In this document: positions 25,472-33,270 of the stretch, one piece after another | How positions within the stretch are numbered: position 1 is the stretch's first letter | Layout of the letters: every line of letters begins with the position of its first letter | Assembly (NCBI RefSeq): GCF_035818635.1 | Contig: NZ_JAYLLH010000004.1 | Span: 62,001-126,000, forward strand | DNA length: 64,000 bases | From: Mesobacterium_A hydrothermale | GTDB lineage: Bacteria; Pseudomonadota; Alphaproteobacteria; Rhodobacterales; Rhodobacteraceae | Direction of reading: 5' to 3' | Program-made: the position numbers and the translations under genes | The notes under the pieces: model-generated | The model's database searches: none | What the model was told of the DNA's origin: nothing | What the model saw: the letters and a program-made list of their open reading frames with translations, nothing else

Positions 25472-27325
25472 TTACTGCATCGAGGAATGGACGGCGTTCA
25501 GCGACTGCTGGTCGATCTGAACGCCGGTGCGTAGCTGGATGTCGCTGGCCAGTGCGGTGAAAAGGTCCTGCGACAGCGCGCTGGCGGCTTGGCCCTTCAG
25601 CGCCTCGACCAGGAACTGGGCGTCGGCACTGTCCTTGTCGGCTGCGTGGATCGCGTCCAGTTGCAGGATGGCGACGGCATCGGGCAAGGGCAGCACGGCG
25701 GTTTCTCCTGCCTTCAGTCCGAACACGGTCTGCAAGGCGGTGCCGGGCAGGCCGGGCAGGAAATCGGTGCGGCTGCGCCCGGATTCGCTGGTCACCCCGG
25801 CAAGGCCAAGGTCTGCCAGCGTCTGGCCTTCGGTCATGCCATCGGTCAGCGCCTTGGCCTGCGCCTGCAGCGCGTCGATCATCTGCTGGGCTTCCCATGC
25901 GGCGGCGACCTGATCCTTGACGTCGTCGAAGGGAATCGGGGCTGGGGGTGTGGTGCCGTTCAGGCGGGCGGCGAACAGGCCGCCGTCCTCCAACTCCGCG
26001 ATTTCGGGGTAGTCGTCGGTGGTCAGGCGCGCGGCCAGTTCACGGAACGATTGATAGCCCGCGATGTCGGCGTCCGAGCCTGGGAACCAGTTGACCTGAC
26101 CCAGTTGCATTTCGGTTTCCTGTGCCAGGTCTTCCAGCGTGGCACCGCCGGCCAGCATGTCCTCGTTGGGTTCGTTCATGTCGCGGATCACACGGCGGGC
26201 ACGGTCCAGCGCAAGATCGTCTCGCAGTTCGGCGCGTGCGTCCTCAAAGCTGGTCTCCTGCGCCGGCAGCACCGCGTTCACGCGAAACAGTGCCGGGCCA
26301 AGTGCAGTGGGCAGCGGGCCGACAACGGTGCCCGGCTCTGCGGCAAAGACGCCGTCACCGGCGGTGTCCAGGTCGGTTTTGGTCACGTCCCCCATGTCGG
26401 TGTCGGCCAGGTCAAGGCCGCGGCGCGTGACCTCGGTTTCGAAATCGCTTTCGCCGGTGCGGATGCGTGCGGCGGCTTCTTCGGCCTTGGTGTCGTCGGC
26501 ATAGGCCAGACGTTCCACCAGTCGGCGTTCGGGACGGATATAATCGACCAGACGTTCGGCATAGGCGTCGCGCAGCGCGGCCTCGTCAACCTCGACCGTA
26601 TCAAGGATCATGTCGGGCGTGATCCAGACATAGGTGATGTCGCGGGTTTCGGGGCTGGTATAGGCAGCGATATTGGCGTCATAGTAGGCCCTCAGCGTCG
26701 CATCGTCGGCCACTGGCAAGCCCGTGGTCAGCGCGCCGCGGTCCAGCAGGACCCAGCTGAAATCGCGGGTCTCAAGCGCATAGTTCACCAGCGTATCGAC
26801 ATAGATGTCCGGCATGGTGTTGCCTGCCAGGACCGCGCTTTGCAGGATGGTGCGGGCGGACTCGTCGCGCAGCTCTTCTTCGAAGGCGGCCTCTTTCATG
26901 CCGATGTTGCGCAGAGCAAAGGCATAGGTTTCCCGGTCAAAACTTCCGTCGGCGCCCTTGAACGCGCCGATTTGTGTCAGTTGCCGCGCGATTTCAGCAT
27001 CGCCCACCGACAGGCCCATGGCCGCCGCTTCGCCGTCCAGTGCGCGGGTGGTCACCAATTGTGCCAGAACGCGCTGGTCCAGCCCCTGGGCGCGGGCCTG
27101 CTGAAAGGTCACCGGCTGGCCGGTCTGTGCTTCTTGTGCACGCATTTCCTGACGCAAGGCCCGGACATAGCGATCAACGGTGATCTCCTTGTCGCCGACA
27201 GCGCCGACCGTCTGGATACGGCCCCCGAAATTGGTGGTACCAAAGCCCGCCAGACCGACGAACAGCATCCCCATCAGCACCCAGAGAACCACCTTCTGGA
27301 TGTCGACTTTCTTCTTGGCGGCCAT
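25472..27325 (-). CDS. ppiD: PpiD-like periplasmic folding factor (SurA_N/PpiC domains)
   Basis: A 617-residue inner-membrane-anchored chaperone/peptidyl-prolyl isomerase. One membrane helix (about residues 11-30, VVLWVLMGMLFVGLAGFG) follows a basic start. A SurA-N-like helical domain (residues 40-200) and a PpiC parvulin-like domain in the middle follow. The large helical C-terminus is typical. Alphaproteobacterial PpiD proteins commonly sit just before trpE. The start has AAGGGAAG upstream. Confidence 0.88.
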   Translation of the reverse strand: MAAKKKVDIQKVVLWVLMGMLFVGLAGFGTTNFGGRIQTVGAVGDKEITVDRYVRALRQEMRAQEAQTGQPVTFQQARAQGLDQRVLAQLVTTRALDGEAAAMGLSVGDAEIARQLTQIGAFKGADGSFDRETYAFALRNIGMKEAAFEEELRDESARTILQSAVLAGNTMPDIYVDTLVNYALETRDFSWVLLDRGALTTGLPVADDATLRAYYDANIAAYTSPETRDITYVWITPDMILDTVEVDEAALRDAYAERLVDYIRPERRLVERLAYADDTKAEEAAARIRTGESDFETEVTRRGLDLADTDMGDVTKTDLDTAGDGVFAAEPGTVVGPLPTALGPALFRVNAVLPAQETSFEDARAELRDDLALDRARRVIRDMNEPNEDMLAGGATLEDLAQETEMQLGQVNWFPGSDADIAGYQSFRELAARLTTDDYPEIAELEDGGLFAARLNGTTPPAPIPFDDVKDQVAAAWEAQQMIDALQAQAKALTDGMTEGQTLADLGLAGVTSESGRSRTDFLPGLPGTALQTVFGLKAGETAVLPLPDAVAILQLDAIHAADKDSADAQFLVEALKGQAASALSQDLFTALASDIQLRTGVQIDQQSLNAVHSSMQ

Positions 27326-27363
27326 GTGTCTTCCCTTGCCCTGTTGGGGTTTTGCAGGGTTGT

Positions 27364-28560
27364 CTACGCCGCCCCGTCCCGGGGGGCAAGGGGCCATGGC
27401 AGCGCCTTGAGCCGGGCAAACAGCGTTTTGATCTTGTCCGCGTCGATATTGGCATAGGCGATGCGCAGATGGCGCGCGCCGGATGGATCGGTCTCGGGCA
27501 CGAACATGGTTCCGGGCAGGGCCAGGATGCCCGCCTCGGACACCAGTGCACGCGCCAGTCTGTCGGATGACATCTCGAACGGGTGTTCGACGTAGGCGAA
27601 ATATGCCCCCAGCCCCTTCAACCGCCAACCGCGGTCTTGCAACGCAGGGAACAGGTCGCGGATCGCGGCGCGGCGGCTGGCGATCTCGTCGCGCTCCTGC
27701 GCCACCCATTGATCCAGGTTTTGCAAGCCCCAAAGCGCCGCGCGCTGGCCCAGGCCGCTGGGGCAGATGGTGACGGTATCGATGAATTTCTCGACCTCGG
27801 GCATCAGACAAGGGTGGCCGACCAGCGCGCCGACGCGGTGGCCGGTCAGCCGGTAGGATTTCGAAAAGCTGTAAAGCTGGATCAGCGTCTGGTCCCAGCC
27901 ATCGCCGCTCAACAGGTCATGCGGCGCGCCCGGCTGGCTGTGGAAATCGCGATAGGTCTCGTCGACGATCAGTTTCAGCCCGGTCTCTGCCGCAAGGTCG
28001 AAAAACGCGCGGATCAGGGCAGGCGGGTATTCCACACCGCCGGGGTTGTTCGGGCTGACCAGAACGATGGCACGGGTGGCAGGGGTGATCAGCCGGCGGG
28101 CATCGTCGGGATCGGGCAGCAGACCGGCGTCGGTGGGCAGCGGCTGGGCGGTGACACCCGCCATGTCCAGCCACATCTTGTGATTGAAATACCAAGGGGT
28201 TGGCAGGATGACCTCATCGCCCTTGCCACAGATCGCGGCGATGGTCGCGGCAAAGGCCTGGTTGCAGCCCGACGTGATCGCCACCTGGTCCGCAACGACC
28301 ATGCCGCCATAGTGCCGTGCCCAGCTTGCGGCCAGCTCGGCCCGCAGCGGCGCGATGCCCAGATCGGCGCTGTAAAGATGCGTTGCGGTTTCTTGCAGCG
28401 CCTCGGCCATGGCGGCGATCATGCCATCGGGGGGCGGCAGCACGGGGGCGGCCTGGCTGACGTTGATCAGGGGGCGGTCAGCAGGGAAAGTCACATCTTT
28501 CAACCAGCGCGCTGCCTCGGGTACGGGACTGGGAAAGGTGGTTTGTGTAATTGTCGTCAT
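27364..28560 (-). CDS. PLP-dependent aminotransferase, class I/II
   Basis: A 398-residue fold-type I aminotransferase. NNPGG (171-175) and D200 (in LIVDETY) contact the cofactor, and K234 in YSFSKSYRLTGHRVG forms the Schiff base. The Arg in the C-terminal HLRIAYAN block binds the substrate carboxylate. Substrate specificity (aspartate, aromatic or other) cannot be read from sequence. The start was set at the Met at 28560, after a G-rich ribosome site. Confidence 0.9.
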   Translation of the reverse strand: MTTITQTTFPSPVPEAARWLKDVTFPADRPLINVSQAAPVLPPPDGMIAAMAEALQETATHLYSADLGIAPLRAELAASWARHYGGMVVADQVAITSGCNQAFAATIAAICGKGDEVILPTPWYFNHKMWLDMAGVTAQPLPTDAGLLPDPDDARRLITPATRAIVLVSPNNPGGVEYPPALIRAFFDLAAETGLKLIVDETYRDFHSQPGAPHDLLSGDGWDQTLIQLYSFSKSYRLTGHRVGALVGHPCLMPEVEKFIDTVTICPSGLGQRAALWGLQNLDQWVAQERDEIASRRAAIRDLFPALQDRGWRLKGLGAYFAYVEHPFEMSSDRLARALVSEAGILALPGTMFVPETDPSGARHLRIAYANIDADKIKTLFARLKALPWPLAPRDGAA

Positions 28561-28631
28561 GCGCGGCCCCCTTTGGTCAATCGCCGCAGTAGGGGCGCGC
28601 CGCCCGGCCCATGTCAAGCCCGGGCCCTGCT

Positions 28632-28681
28632 GTCTTTGGTTTTCCAAATACCTCAGGGGGTCGGGGGGACAGCGTCCCCCC
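28632..28681. repeat. Palindromic repeat module, copy 2
   Basis: A 23-nt AT-richer core (28632-28654) is followed by GGGGG and a perfect 8-bp hairpin GGGGGGAC-agc-GTCCCCCC (28663-28681). The same two-part layout occurs at 57163. It lies in the 143-bp gap between gpt and the aminotransferase. Confidence 0.85.
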
Positions 28682-28704
28682 GTTTCGCCGAAGACACCGC
28701 CCGG

Positions 28705-29208
28705 TCAGTCCTTGCCGCGATAGGGCTCGACGTATTGCAGCGCCATGTCCCAGGGGAAGAAGATCCACGTATCCTGGCTGACCTCTGTGATGAAGCTGTC
28801 AACCATCGGACGCCCCATCGGCTTGGCATAGACGGTGGCGACCGTGGCCTTGGGCATGGTCTTGCGCACCACTTCCAGCGTACGGCCGGTATCGACAAGG
28901 TCGTCAATGACCAGAACCCCGGTGCCGTCGCCGACATATTCCATGTTCGGTGACTTGATCACGCGCGGTTCGCTCTGGGTCTGGTGGTTGTAGCTTTTCA
29001 CGCTGATCGTATCGACGATGCGAATGTCCAGTTCGCGCGCGACGATCATCGCCGGGGCCATGCCGCCACGGGTGATGGCCACCACGGCGCGCCAGGCGCC
29101 GTCGTCGGGGCCTTGCTGGTCCAGCCGCCAGGCCAGTGCCCGTGCGTCGCGGTGCAGCTGGTCCCAGCTGACGTGAAAGCCCTTTTCATGCGGCAGTTGA
29201 TTGACCAT
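28705..29208 (-). CDS. gpt: Xanthine phosphoribosyltransferase
   Basis: A 167-residue purine salvage enzyme that makes XMP/GMP from xanthine or guanine and PRPP. The PRPP loop is VLVIDDLVDTGRT (98-110). The N-terminal HVSWDQLHRDARALAWRL and VAITRGGMAPAMIVAREL match the Gpt type rather than Hpt. The start at 29208 has AGGAGC upstream. It probably has its own transcript between the broken LysE gene and the aminotransferase. Confidence 0.92.
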   Translation of the reverse strand: MVNQLPHEKGFHVSWDQLHRDARALAWRLDQQGPDDGAWRAVVAITRGGMAPAMIVARELDIRIVDTISVKSYNHQTQSEPRVIKSPNMEYVGDGTGVLVIDDLVDTGRTLEVVRKTMPKATVATVYAKPMGRPMVDSFITEVSQDTWIFFPWDMALQYVEPYRGKD

Positions 29209-29275
29209 GACGATGCTCCTGAAATGCGATTGGCAAGGGCTATACGTCACGCGGGGATTGCCGCGCAAGCCTGCC

Positions 29276-29877
29276 TTATCGCCCGAACAGCAACCGCAGC
29301 CCCAGTGCCCCGAGGATGAGCGCCGCCGCACGGTCCACAACATGTTTGACAGACATGTACCCGGCCCGTGCCGCAGGGGTCGCCATCAGCCCGGCAAAGC
29401 CTGCATAAAAGATCAGTTCGACCAGGAAATGATTCAGCACGATCACCGCCTTGGCACCCAGCGTCATGTCGGCGGGAAAGATCACCACAAGGACCGAGGC
29501 GGCGAACAGCACCGACTTCGGGTTCGACAGGTTCACCAGCACCCCGTCGCGAAAGGCATGGTGGCTGGTGCCCTGGGTTTCGGTCACCGATTTGCGGGCA
29601 TCTCGCCACATCAGCCAGGCGATCCGCATTAGGTACGCCGCGCCGGCAATTTTCATCACCAGGAAGGCTGCGGGAAACAGGGTGAACACCACCTCAAGCC
29701 CAGTAGCGCCGCGCCGGTCCAGGCCGCCGCCATCAAGCCCAGACCCGCGCCGGTGGCCATGCCGCGCCGAAATCCGCCGGAAATCGCCTGCCGCAGCAGG
29801 AACAGCAAGGCCGGCCCGGGCGACGCCATCGCCGCCAGTAGCGTCAGGTTGAAAGCAAGAACATGGGTCCAGTCGAT
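29276..29877 (-). pseudogene. LysE/RhtB family exporter, frameshifted and without a normal start codon
   Basis: The two halves of a LysE-type amino-acid exporter lie in different frames. The N-terminal half (IDWTHVLAFNLTLLAAMASP, continuing to WTGAALLGL) runs from 29877 to about 29699. The C-terminal half (EVVFTLFPAAFLVMKIAGAA onward) runs from about 29698 to the stop at 29276. Restoring one base near 29696-29702 joins them into about 200 residues, the normal family length. The codon where Met is expected (29875-29877) is ATC, 7 nt after AAAGGAG. Either the gene is decaying or the assembly has an error. Confidence 0.8.
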
Positions 29878-29993
29878 CGCAAGGCTCCTTTGGCTCTTTC
29901 GGCATTGGGCTTGCTTCGCAGCGGGCTGTCAAACGACAATGCCCCGGCACAGGGCCAGGGCATCGAAACCGCAAGCAAACGGTCGGAAATAGC

Positions 29994-30800
29994 TTAGTCC
30001 TTGGACATGTCCGGCGCGTCCACCGCCTTCATGCCAACCACGTGATAACCGGCATCTACATGCATGACTTCACCCGTCACACCCGAGCCCAGGTCGGACA
30101 GAAGGTAAAGTGCGGACTTGCCGACATCGTCGATGGTCACATTGCGGCGCAGGGGCGAATTGTATTCGTTCCATTTCATGATGTAGCGGAAGTCGCCGAT
30201 GCCGCTGGCCGCCAGCGTCTTGATCGGCCCGGCCGAGATCGCGTTTACGCGAATGCCGTCCTTGCCCAGGTCTTCGGCCATGTAGCGCACCGATGCTTCC
30301 AGCGCGGCCTTGGCGACACCCATCACGTTGTAATGGGGCATCACGCGTTCCGCACCGTAATAGGTGAGCGTGACGGCCGAACCGCCAGCGTTCATCATCT
30401 TCTCGGCGCGCTGCATCACCGCAGTGAAGCTGTAGACAGAAATATCCATCGACATGGTGAAATTTGCGCGGCTCGTGTCCACATACCGGCCACGCAGTTC
30501 ATTCTTGTCAGAGAAGCCAATCGCATGAACCACGAAATCCAGGCTGTCCCAGTGCTGTTTCAGCCCGTCGAACAGGGCGTCGATCGACGCTTCTTCGGCG
30601 ACGTCGCATTCCAGCACGATCGCGCTGCCCAGTTTTTCGGCAAGCGGGCCGACGCGCTTTTTCAGCGCTTCCCCCTGGTAAGAGAACGCCAACTCTGCAC
30701 CGGCGTCCGCCAAGGCCTTTGCAATGCCCCAAGCGATGGATTTGTCGTTTGCAAGGCCCATGATGAGCCCGCGTTTCCCTGCCATTAGCTGGTTGGCCAT
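29994..30800 (-). CDS. fabI: Enoyl-[acyl-carrier-protein] reductase (NADH), FabI type
   Basis: A 268-residue SDR-fold enzyme for the last step of the fatty-acid elongation cycle, and the triclosan target class. It has GLANDKSIAWGIAKAL at the nucleotide site, and active residues Y147, Y157 and K164 in TYYGAERVMPHYNVMGVAK. The start was set at 30800 with GGAGA upstream, since the longer frame runs into the pdxH promoter. It is divergent from pdxH. Confidence 0.96.
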   Translation of the reverse strand: MANQLMAGKRGLIMGLANDKSIAWGIAKALADAGAELAFSYQGEALKKRVGPLAEKLGSAIVLECDVAEEASIDALFDGLKQHWDSLDFVVHAIGFSDKNELRGRYVDTSRANFTMSMDISVYSFTAVMQRAEKMMNAGGSAVTLTYYGAERVMPHYNVMGVAKAALEASVRYMAEDLGKDGIRVNAISAGPIKTLAASGIGDFRYIMKWNEYNSPLRRNVTIDDVGKSALYLLSDLGSGVTGEVMHVDAGYHVVGMKAVDAPDMSKD

Positions 30801-30936
30801 GCCAATTTCTCCGCCTGTCCGTTTCCTCATTGCTTTAGGCGAGTTGCATCTCGGCATCAAGACCAAGAGGATACGCAAGGTAAGGCTTGCACCATAGGTG
30901 CATTTCAGGCACTTGAATCAACTTAGGAGTGAATGA

Positions 30937-31542
30937 ATGAGTGACCGGACGGGTATTTTTGCGGGTGACGATCCGTTTGTCATCGCGCGGCGCTGGTTGG
31001 CCGAGGCCGAGGACAGTGAAATCAACGATCCCAACGCGATTGCGCTTTCGACCGTCGACACGGACGGATTGCCGAACGTACGGATGGTGCTGCTGAAGGA
31101 AATCGAGGACGACGCGTTCGTGTTCTATACCAACTATGGCAGCACCAAGGCGCAGGAAATCGAAACGGCCGGGAAGGCTGCGTTCGTGATGCACTGGAAA
31201 TCGCTGCGGCGGCAGTTGCGGGTGCGGGGCACCGTCACCCGGGAGGACGGTCCCCAGGCGGATGACTATTACGCGTCGCGGTCACTCAAAAGCCGGCTTG
31301 GCGCCTGGGCATCGCATCAATCGCAGCCTTTGGCGTCGCGGGCGACCCTGATGGCAGAGGTCGCCAAGATCACCGCGACCCACGGGCCCAGCCCGAAGCG
31401 CCCGCCGTTCTGGGGTGGCTATAGGATTTCGCCGGTTGAAATCGAGTTCTGGGCCGATGGTGCATTCCGGTTGCACGATCGTTTCGTCTGGCGGCGTGTG
31501 ACGCCACGGGACGGGTGGTATATCACGCGGCTTTCGCCGTAA
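30937..31542 (+). CDS. pdxH: Pyridoxamine/pyridoxine 5'-phosphate oxidase
   Basis: A 201-residue FMN enzyme that makes pyridoxal phosphate. Family blocks are NAIALSTVDTDGLPNVRMVLLK, FVFYTNYGSTKAQEI, LRRQLRVRGTV, and the C-terminal EFWADGAFRLHDRFVWRR with catalytic RLHDR. GGAG lies upstream. An out-of-frame ATG four bases earlier is closed at once and is not used. Confidence 0.96.
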   Translation: MSDRTGIFAGDDPFVIARRWLAEAEDSEINDPNAIALSTVDTDGLPNVRMVLLKEIEDDAFVFYTNYGSTKAQEIETAGKAAFVMHWKSLRRQLRVRGTVTREDGPQADDYYASRSLKSRLGAWASHQSQPLASRATLMAEVAKITATHGPSPKRPPFWGGYRISPVEIEFWADGAFRLHDRFVWRRVTPRDGWYITRLSP

Positions 31543-31565
31543 AACTCGTGTAACATGGGCTGAAT

Positions 31566-31580
31566 TTCGTGTCACACGAA
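31566..31580. promoter_or_regulatory. TTCGTGT-C-ACACGAA palindrome and leader stem before the cold-shock gene
   Basis: A perfect 15-bp dyad lies 91 bp before the double cold-shock gene. Between the two, CGCAGGA (31588-31594) pairs with TCCTGCG (31618-31624) across an AT-rich loop. This suggests an operator plus a structured 5' UTR, the latter being common for cold-shock mRNAs. Confidence 0.45.
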
Positions 31581-31670
31581 CTGTAAACGCAGGAAGTTTG
31601 AGGTTTTTTCTTGAAAATCCTGCGGTAAAGACTGAAAAACATCTTGGGGATGAGAAGAGCGGGAACTTAG

Positions 31671-32195
31671 GTGACGTATCAGGATAACAAGACGCAACGC
31701 GTCGTGGGCAAGGTGAAATGGTTCGATCCGGTTAAGGGGTTTGGCTTCGTTATCAGCGACGAAGGCGGTCCGGACATCCTTTTGCATGCGAACGTGCTGC
31801 GCAATTTCGGGCAGTCGTCAGTCGCGGATGCAGCCCGGATTGAAATCATGGTGCAACGCACTGATCGCGGTGCGCAGGCAACCGAGGTGGTGCGGATCGA
31901 CCCGCCCGAGGGCAGCAAGGAACTGCCCCTGGCTGACTTTGCCGAATTCGACCCAGAGGAAATTGCCGCCGCGCCGCTGCTGCCGGCGCGGGTGAAATGG
32001 TTCGACAAGGCCAAGGGGTTTGGCTTCGCCAATGTGTTCGGCAAATCCGACGACGTGTTTCTGCATATAGAGGTGCTGCGCCGGTCTGGCCTTTCGGACC
32101 TGTTGCCGGGTGAGGCGCTGGCGATCCGTGTGATTTCCGGCAAGCGGGGCCTGATGGCCACCGAGGTAAGCGCATGGGAAAATGCCATCGCCTGA
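31671..32195 (+). CDS. Double cold-shock domain protein
   Basis: A 174-residue protein with two cold-shock domains in tandem: the first with GKVKWFDPVKGFGFV (KGFGFV 22-27), the second with ARVKWFDKAKGFGFA (115-120). A Pro/acid-rich linker joins them. It is likely an RNA/ssDNA chaperone. Two-domain CSPs are typical of Alphaproteobacteria. The start is GTG with a weak ribosome site, which together with the structured leader hints at translational control. The next gene starts inside its last 22 bases. Confidence 0.92.
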   Translation: MTYQDNKTQRVVGKVKWFDPVKGFGFVISDEGGPDILLHANVLRNFGQSSVADAARIEIMVQRTDRGAQATEVVRIDPPEGSKELPLADFAEFDPEEIAAAPLLPARVKWFDKAKGFGFANVFGKSDDVFLHIEVLRRSGLSDLLPGEALAIRVISGKRGLMATEVSAWENAIA

Positions 32196-32659
32196 TCGCG
32201 TCCGTCTGTGTCGCGCTCGCTCTTGCGGCGGGCAGCGCGCGGGCAGACTGCCAAGGCGACCGCGTCAGTTTGCGCGGTGACTGGGGAAGCGCTAGCTTTT
32301 CCGCTGAAATCGCAGGCACATCCGAAGAGCGTGCCAAGGGGCTGATGTTCCGGGAAACCATGCCACGGTTTTCCGGCATGCTGTTCGTATACGATAGCCC
32401 ACGGCAGGTTGCATTCTGGATGCGCAATACGCTGATCCCGCTGGATATGATCTTTGCCGATGCGCGGGGCGTGGTCCAGCGTGTGCATGCCAACGCAAGA
32501 CCGCTGGACGAAACGCCGATTCCCGGCGGACCGGGGATTCAATACGTGTTGGAAATCAACGGCGGGATGGCAGCGTTGCTGGGCATCGACGCGGGCAGTC
32601 AGTTGCAGCATCCCGCGATTGATCAGGCGCTGGCGGCCTGGTCCTGCGATCCTTCTTGA
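32174..32659 (+). CDS. DUF192 family secreted protein
   Basis: A 161-residue protein with a signal peptide (ASVCVALALAAGSARA, cleavage before DC) and the DUF192 core: ERAKGLMFRE, GMLFVYDSPRQVAFWMRNT and IPLDMIFADARG. Its function is unknown. It overlaps the cold-shock gene by 22 bp in another frame, so the two are co-translated. tRNA-Pro follows 58 bp later. Confidence 0.88.
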   Translation: MGKCHRLIASVCVALALAAGSARADCQGDRVSLRGDWGSASFSAEIAGTSEERAKGLMFRETMPRFSGMLFVYDSPRQVAFWMRNTLIPLDMIFADARGVVQRVHANARPLDETPIPGGPGIQYVLEINGGMAALLGIDAGSQLQHPAIDQALAAWSCDPS

Positions 32660-32717
32660 ATCCTGAGCAGATTCACCTTTTCAATCCCGTCCGGTGCCGT
32701 TAAACGGAAGCCCTGTT

Positions 32718-32794
32718 CGGGGCGTAGCGCAGCCTGGTAGCGCGACGGTTTTGGGTACCGTAGGTCGTAGGTTCGAATCCTATCGCCCCGACCA
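32718..32794 (+). tRNA. tRNA-Pro (anticodon TGG)
   Basis: A 77-nt cloverleaf: acceptor CGGGGCG pairs with CGCCCCG, the anticodon stem ACGGT/ACCGT holds the loop TTTGGGT (anticodon UGG), the T-loop is TTCGAAT, and the CCA is encoded. Confidence 0.95.
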
Positions 32795-32834
32795 GAATCA
32801 CTCAGCCAAAAATATGGAAATTCTGCTTAGATGT

Positions 32835-32976
32835 TGTGGATGGCACACACCCACACACTAGAGCTTGTTTTTTGGTCACCTTCACCAAAACTGTTAACAC
32901 CTGTGGATAAGTCCCCCGCAAGGGACGGTTTTTCACGCGCTTTCCGGGGCTTTCCAAGCCGTCGATTTGTGGATGA
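32835..32976 (-). promoter_or_regulatory. Three DnaA-box-like sites
   Basis: TGTGGATGG at 32835-32843, TGTGGATAA at 32902-32910 (exact reverse complement of the consensus TTATCCACA) and TGTGGATGA at 32968-32976. All have the same orientation and are spaced 67 and 66 bp apart. Binding upstream of a ribonucleotide reductase gene would fit DnaA control as known for E. coli nrdAB. Confidence 0.6.
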
Positions 32977-33104
32977 ATCGGGTGGCATTCCGGCCGTCTG
33001 CACAACCGGAGCATGGTCAATCGGAAAACTGTGGTTTCTGTCCTAAAAATGCTGTTGACCCTGTCACAAGATTTACGTCAGATTGTGCGGGTCGGCTGGG
33101 GTAG

Positions 33105-33120
33105 CCACTATATCTAGTGC
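33105..33120. promoter_or_regulatory. NrdR box
   Basis: CCACTATATCTAGTGC closely matches the NrdR consensus (ACACWATATATWGTGT), with 4-5-bp dyad arms. NrdR is the nucleotide-sensing repressor of ribonucleotide reductase genes. A clear second box at the usual 31-bp spacing was not found; a weak candidate lies about 41 bp upstream. Confidence 0.7.
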
Positions 33121-33270
33121 TGACGTGGCGGGGCAAAACGCACCTTACAATGTAGGTTGATCAGGGGATGGCGCGCATGTGCAGGCGGCGCGCAAGGTGT
33201 CCTTTTGTCCAGTCAATTCGGGTCGCGACCGCGCGGCGATACAGGGCAAAAAAGGGACAATGGGGCATCC

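Larger units (their letters stand above)
32795..33270. other. Regulatory region upstream of nrdJ
   Basis: These 476 bases without a gene are lower in GC than their surroundings. They contain three DnaA-box-like sites, an NrdR-box match and the likely nrdJ promoter between about 33040 and 33140. A cobalamin riboswitch was looked for and not recognised. No small gene is supported. Confidence 0.7.

Noticed and set aside
32835..32976. DnaA boxes as a replication origin
   Set aside because: Only three boxes were found, with no AT-rich unwinding region or origin-flanking genes; a regulatory role for nrdJ fits better.
32795..33270. Cobalamin riboswitch before nrdJ
   Set aside because: The GCCACT at 33104 is part of the NrdR box. 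The other conserved B12-box elements were not found, and nrdJ is a B12 user rather than a B12 synthesis or transport gene.
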